A DNA stretch of 8,519 nt from contig CAJVCM010000022.1 of NCBI GenBank assembly GCA_910595815.1, positions 1 through 8,519 on the forward strand, in the 5' to 3' direction. Source of the stretch: Candidatus Thioglobus plumae. GTDB lineage: Bacteria > Pseudomonadota > Gammaproteobacteria > PS1 > Pseudothioglobaceae. A program made the translations under genes and the position numbers. Shown piece after piece: positions 5,526 to 8,519 of this stretch. Positions within the stretch are counted from its first letter, which is position 1. Each line of letters opens with the position of its first letter. The notes beneath the pieces were generated by a model, which did not search any database, had not been told where the DNA came from, and saw nothing but the letters and a program-made list of their open reading frames with translations.

Positions 5526-6941
5526 GAATTATCTCGCGCTTTACCTAAGGGTATTGTCATTACTGGAGAAGAAAATACCCGCCCATTTGAGTGTGATGGC
5601 CTCAGTGTCTACCGACAAAAGCCTTTAGCGGTAGCTTTGCCCGAGAGTATCGAGCAAATCAAACAGATTTTAAAAATATGTAAAGCCAATAATACGCCCG
5701 TAGTCACCCGTGGTGCAGGTACAGGTTTGGCGGGTGGCGCCATGCCGTTGGAAAAGTCAATCGTATTGGGACTCTCAAAACTTAACAAAGTTAAGTCCAT
5801 AGATGCAGAAAATCAATTGGCTGTTGTTGAACCAGGTGTTCGAAATATCGCTATTAGTGAAGCAGTTGCTGAATATGGTTTGTATTACGCACCCGATCCA
5901 TCAAGCCAAATTGCCTGTACGATTGGCGGTAACGTGGCTGAGAACTCAGGTGGTGTACACTGTCTTAAGTATGGTTTAACGGTTCACAATATTGAATCTT
6001 TAACCATGCTCACCATGGACGGTGAAGAGCTAACCCTGAGTCGTCAAGACGACGGCATGGGCTTGCTAGCGCTGATGAATGGTTCTGAGGGTTTGTTAGG
6101 TATTATGATTGAAATCACGGTGAAGCTTACTCCAACACCGCAACTCGCTAGAGTGGTTATGGCAGCTTATGATTCGGTGCGTGATTGTGCTAATGCTGTA
6201 GCCGATATCATTAAAGCTGGCATCATCCCAGCAGGCTTAGAGATGATGGATAAATTTGCCATTGAAGCAGCCGAAGGCTTTGCTAAGGTGGGTTATCCAC
6301 TTGATGCTCAAGCTTTGTTGTTGTGTGAGTTAGACGGTTCTGAGGCGCAAGTTCAAGCTGAGCTTGATATCGTGTTAAAAGTATTGTCAGGCGCCTCTAC
6401 TTTAAAAGTGTCGGAGAGTGAAGAAGAGCGTTTGAATTTATGGAAAGGGCGTAAATCAGCATTCCCAGCGGTAGGGCGTTTATCGCCTGATTACTATTGC
6501 ATGGACGGCACTATTCCACGTCGTCATTTGGCAGACATGCTGGATAAAATTAATGAACTCTCTGAAAAATACCAACTGAGAGTAGCCAATGTTTTTCATG
6601 CAGGTGATGGCAATCTGCATCCGCTGATTTTGTATGATGCAAACATTCCAGGCGAGTTAGAAAGAACCGAAGAATTTGGCACTGACATCTTAAAACTCAG
6701 TGTAGATATGGGTGGCACCATTACTGGTGAGCATGGAGTCGGCATTGAGAAACTTAATGCTATGTGTCATCAATTCAACAATAAAGAGCTAGAAACCTTT
6801 CATAAGATTAAGCAGGCTTTTGATCCAGACTCATTATTAAACCCTGGCAAAGCAGTGCCAGAGCTTCACCGTTGTGCTGAGTTGGGTGCTATGCATGTGC
6901 ATCATGGTGAGTTACCACACCCAGAATTGGAGCGCTTTTAA
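5511..6941 (+). CDS. glcD: Glycolate oxidase FAD-binding subunit GlcD
   Basis: GlcD is the catalytic flavoprotein subunit of the membrane-associated glycolate oxidase (dehydrogenase) GlcDEF, which oxidises glycolate to glyoxylate and passes electrons to the respiratory chain. It has 476 residues, against 499 in E. coli, with the difference mainly at the N-terminus. The FAD-binding type 4 (PCMH) domain covers about 36-210, with the pyrophosphate loop RGAGTGLAGG (67-76), DPSSQIACTIGGNVAENSGG (129-148) and GSEGLLG (191-197). The FAD-linked oxidase C-terminal domain covers about 213-448, with the metal-binding HAGDGNLHP (363-371), GEHGVG (406-411) and LLNPGK (442-447). The tail AMHVHHGELP (460-469) to ERF is characteristic of GlcD and not of the related D-lactate dehydrogenases. 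The ATG at 5511 has no ribosome binding site and is probably leaderless. The stop overlaps the glcE start by one base. Confidence 0.96.
   Translation: MSIVQELSRALPKGIVITGEENTRPFECDGLSVYRQKPLAVALPESIEQIKQILKICKANNTPVVTRGAGTGLAGGAMPLEKSIVLGLSKLNKVKSIDAENQLAVVEPGVRNIAISEAVAEYGLYYAPDPSSQIACTIGGNVAENSGGVHCLKYGLTVHNIESLTMLTMDGEELTLSRQDDGMGLLALMNGSEGLLGIMIEITVKLTPTPQLARVVMAAYDSVRDCANAVADIIKAGIIPAGLEMMDKFAIEAAEGFAKVGYPLDAQALLLCELDGSEAQVQAELDIVLKVLSGASTLKVSESEEERLNLWKGRKSAFPAVGRLSPDYYCMDGTIPRRHLADMLDKINELSEKYQLRVANVFHAGDGNLHPLILYDANIPGELERTEEFGTDILKLSVDMGGTITGEHGVGIEKLNAMCHQFNNKELETFHKIKQAFDPDSLLNPGKAVPELHRCAELGAMHVHHGELPHPELERF
6929..6932 (+). promoter_or_regulatory. Ribosome binding site of glcE
   Basis: GGAG lies 8 bases before the glcE ATG at 6941, inside the last codons of glcD. 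It supports the start that overlaps the glcD stop codon as TAATG. Confidence 0.6.
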
Positions 6942-7474
6942 TGGCAGATAGAATCGCCCAACTGCAAGCATTAGTTCAAGCGTCAAGCAGTTTGCACATC
7001 AATACCGAATGGCTAGATTATGCTGGTGTGGTGGAATACTATCCAGAAGAATTGGTGATGACCGTTAAGGCGGGTACGACTATTGCTGAGCTTAAAAAAC
7101 AGCTAAGCAAAAACAACCAATCCTTAACTTTTTATACCAAGGATGACGATGTCAGTATTGGTGCTGTATATGCCAATGGCGGACAAGATATCTCTGATAG
7201 TGTTTTAGGGGTGCAAATTATTGATGGTAATGGTGAGGCATTAAATTTTGGTGGTCAGGTGATGAAAAATGTCGCTGGCTATGATGTGTCGCGTTTATTA
7301 GTTGGGTCTAAAGGTAAGTTAGCCGTGATTACACAGATCAGTTTTAAGGTGTTGCCAAGCACTTATGTTGGCGAGCTTTCAGCACCGATTAAGACTAACA
7401 ATAACCCAGCATTACGAGTTGAAATTGAGCAAAGATTAAAGTCAGTATTTGATCCTAAAGGTATTTTTCAGTAA
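6941..7474 (+). CDS. glcE: Unusually short glycolate oxidase FAD-binding subunit GlcE
   Basis: GlcE is the second flavin-domain subunit of GlcDEF. Position between glcD and glcF and the signature FGGQVMKNVAGYDVSRL (103-119), close to E. coli GlcE, identify it, as do the preceding YPEELVMTVKAGTT (34-47) and the following GKLAVITQISFKVLP (125-139). It has only 177 residues against about 350 in E. coli. Three parts are reduced: the N-terminal glycine-rich FAD loop (GSNSK in E. coli) is absent, the segment before VLGVQIIDG is shortened, and almost all of the C-terminal oxidase domain is gone. Only a final stretch resembling the family's last helix, QRLKSVFDPKGIF (164-176), remains, and it stops before the usual NPGR. 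The frame is intact with overlapping start and stop codons (TAATG at both ends), so it looks like a streamlined gene rather than a fresh frameshift. Whether it still binds FAD is doubtful. Confidence 0.85.
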   Translation: MADRIAQLQALVQASSSLHINTEWLDYAGVVEYYPEELVMTVKAGTTIAELKKQLSKNNQSLTFYTKDDDVSIGAVYANGGQDISDSVLGVQIIDGNGEALNFGGQVMKNVAGYDVSRLLVGSKGKLAVITQISFKVLPSTYVGELSAPIKTNNNPALRVEIEQRLKSVFDPKGIFQ

Positions 7475-8519
7475 TGCAAACGAATCATATTCAAAATCAA
7501 AAGGCCAACGAGATTATTCGTAAGTGTGTGCATTGCGGATTTTGCCTGGCTACTTGCCCAACTTATCAACTCTTAGGTGACGAGTTGGATTCACCTCGTG
7601 GGCGTATTTATCTCATCAAATCTTCACTTGAAAATAATCATTTTTCTAAGGAAAGTATTAAGCACCTAGATAGATGTCTTACTTGCAGATCTTGTGAAAC
7701 GACTTGTCCATCAGGGGTTGAGTATGGAAAGTTAGTTGATATTGGCCGTGAGTTTGTCGAGCAGAAGCGCCCGATCTGGCAAAAGGTGATGCGTTATTCT
7801 GTGCGTAAATTATTAACCACACCATTACTATTCAATCCGATTGGGTTTGTCTCAAAACACTCAAGCAAACAAGGTAGGGCCATTACCCCAAATGCTGGCA
7901 GTAAAAAAGTATTACTATTGGGTGGTTGTGTGCAGCCGGTACTTGCACCGAACATTAATCACAGTATTAAAAACATCTTAGCAAAACTCGGTTATGATGC
8001 GATTGAAACGCCGCAAAAACAATGTTGTGGTGCGGTTGATCAGCATTTGAGCGCTGAACAAGATGCAATGATTAAAATCAAAGCGAATATAGATGCTTGG
8101 TTAGCATATGACGTTGACAGTATTATTTCTAGTGCGAGTGGTTGTGGCTTAATGGTGAAAGATTACGCCTCAATGTTTAAAGTCGGTGATGACTATTATC
8201 AAAAAGCAAAACTCATCTCTAGCAAAACTCAAGATATTGCCGAGTTTTTAGTGGATAAAGATTTGTCAAAACTCAATTTAGACAAGGTTGATATTTCTTA
8301 TCATGAGCCATGCACATTGCAACACGGGCAAAAGTTAGCGGGTTTGGTTAATTCTATTTTAGATTCGTTGGGTTATCATCCAGCCAAAGTGCAAGATTCT
8401 CATTTGTGTTGTGGTTCGGCAGGCACCTATTCAATCTTTCAGCCAAAACTTTCACAAGAACTAAAGATTAATAAAATGAAGCACTTGCAGGCGTCTAATC
8501 CACAGATGATTGTTACCGC
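7474..8519 (+). CDS. glcF: Glycolate oxidase iron-sulfur subunit GlcF, C-terminus cut by window end
   Basis: GlcF is the iron-sulfur subunit that carries electrons from the GlcD/GlcE flavins towards the membrane quinone pool. The ATG at 7474 overlaps the glcE stop (TAATG), and 348 codons are present before the frame leaves the window. E. coli GlcF has 407 residues, so about 50 are missing. Two 4Fe-4S motifs stand at the N-terminus: C18-x2-C21-x2-C24-x3-C28-P and C68-x2-C71-x2-C74-x3-C78-P. They flank TYQLLGDELDSPRGRIYLIK (30-49), which is nearly identical to E. coli. The C-terminal half carries the cysteine-rich CCG-domain motifs CCGAVDQH and HLCCGSAGTY, with EPCTLQH between them. A weak AAAGG lies 12 bases upstream, so translation is probably coupled to glcE. 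No defect is visible. Confidence 0.96.
   Translation, partial: MQTNHIQNQKANEIIRKCVHCGFCLATCPTYQLLGDELDSPRGRIYLIKSSLENNHFSKESIKHLDRCLTCRSCETTCPSGVEYGKLVDIGREFVEQKRPIWQKVMRYSVRKLLTTPLLFNPIGFVSKHSSKQGRAITPNAGSKKVLLLGGCVQPVLAPNINHSIKNILAKLGYDAIETPQKQCCGAVDQHLSAEQDAMIKIKANIDAWLAYDVDSIISSASGCGLMVKDYASMFKVGDDYYQKAKLISSKTQDIAEFLVDKDLSKLNLDKVDISYHEPCTLQHGQKLAGLVNSILDSLGYHPAKVQDSHLCCGSAGTYSIFQPKLSQELKINKMKHLQASNPQMIVT

Noticed and set aside
6941..7474. Reading the short glcE as a pseudogene
   Set aside because: There is no frameshift or internal stop, the signature region is intact, and both junctions are precise one-base overlaps. A streamlined functional gene is the simpler reading, though unproven.
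1..8519. CRISPR arrays, transposon ends, tRNA or rRNA genes, toxin-antitoxin or defence genes
   Set aside because: No repeated spacer structure, terminal repeats with target duplications, cloverleaf sequence or matching protein motif was seen on either strand; almost all bases are taken by conserved housekeeping genes.

Overview
The window looks like chromosome from a moderately AT-rich gammaproteobacterium. The translated RF3, GlcD, GlcF and YfhL products read very close to their Escherichia coli counterparts from end to end. Glycolate oxidase genes beside a glyoxylate aminotransferase, together with the compact low-GC gene style, would fit a marine autotroph such as the SUP05/Thioglobus sulfur oxidisers or their mussel-symbiont relatives. 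That placement is inference; no marker gene here settles it. I see no phage, transposon, CRISPR, tRNA or rRNA, and codon use does not change obviously along the window.

Left part (minus strand, 1-3935): four tightly packed genes that probably form one operon. In transcription order they are a secreted two-domain prolyl isomerase (cyclophilin plus FKBP-like domain), mraY (lipid I synthesis), a dCMP deaminase, and prfC (release factor 3, cut off by the window start). Two of the three junctions are TAATG stop/start overlaps and the third is an 11-base gap. mraY sits here instead of among the mur/fts genes of a dcw cluster.

Middle (3936-4346): a short divergent control region carrying a perfect 11-bp inverted repeat, then the small dicluster ferredoxin yfhL on the plus strand, then a strong symmetric hairpin terminator. 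The terminator serves yfhL and the convergent aminotransferase gene.

Right part (4347-8519): a PLP-dependent serine/alanine-glyoxylate aminotransferase on the minus strand is transcribed away from glcD-glcE-glcF on the plus strand (glcF is cut off by the window end). GlcDEF oxidises glycolate to glyoxylate and the aminotransferase converts glyoxylate to glycine, so together they make a glycolate-salvage (photorespiration-like C2) module. The 48-bp gap between the two units holds a palindromic ATTATAAT that gives a perfect -10 hexamer on both strands. On the plus strand it is so close to the glcD ATG that the message is predicted to be leaderless. GlcE is about half the usual length yet keeps its family signature.

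I found no wholly new system. The points most worth a second look are the cyclophilin-FKBP fusion, the shrunken GlcE, the shared symmetric promoter with a leaderless glcD, and the relocated mraY.
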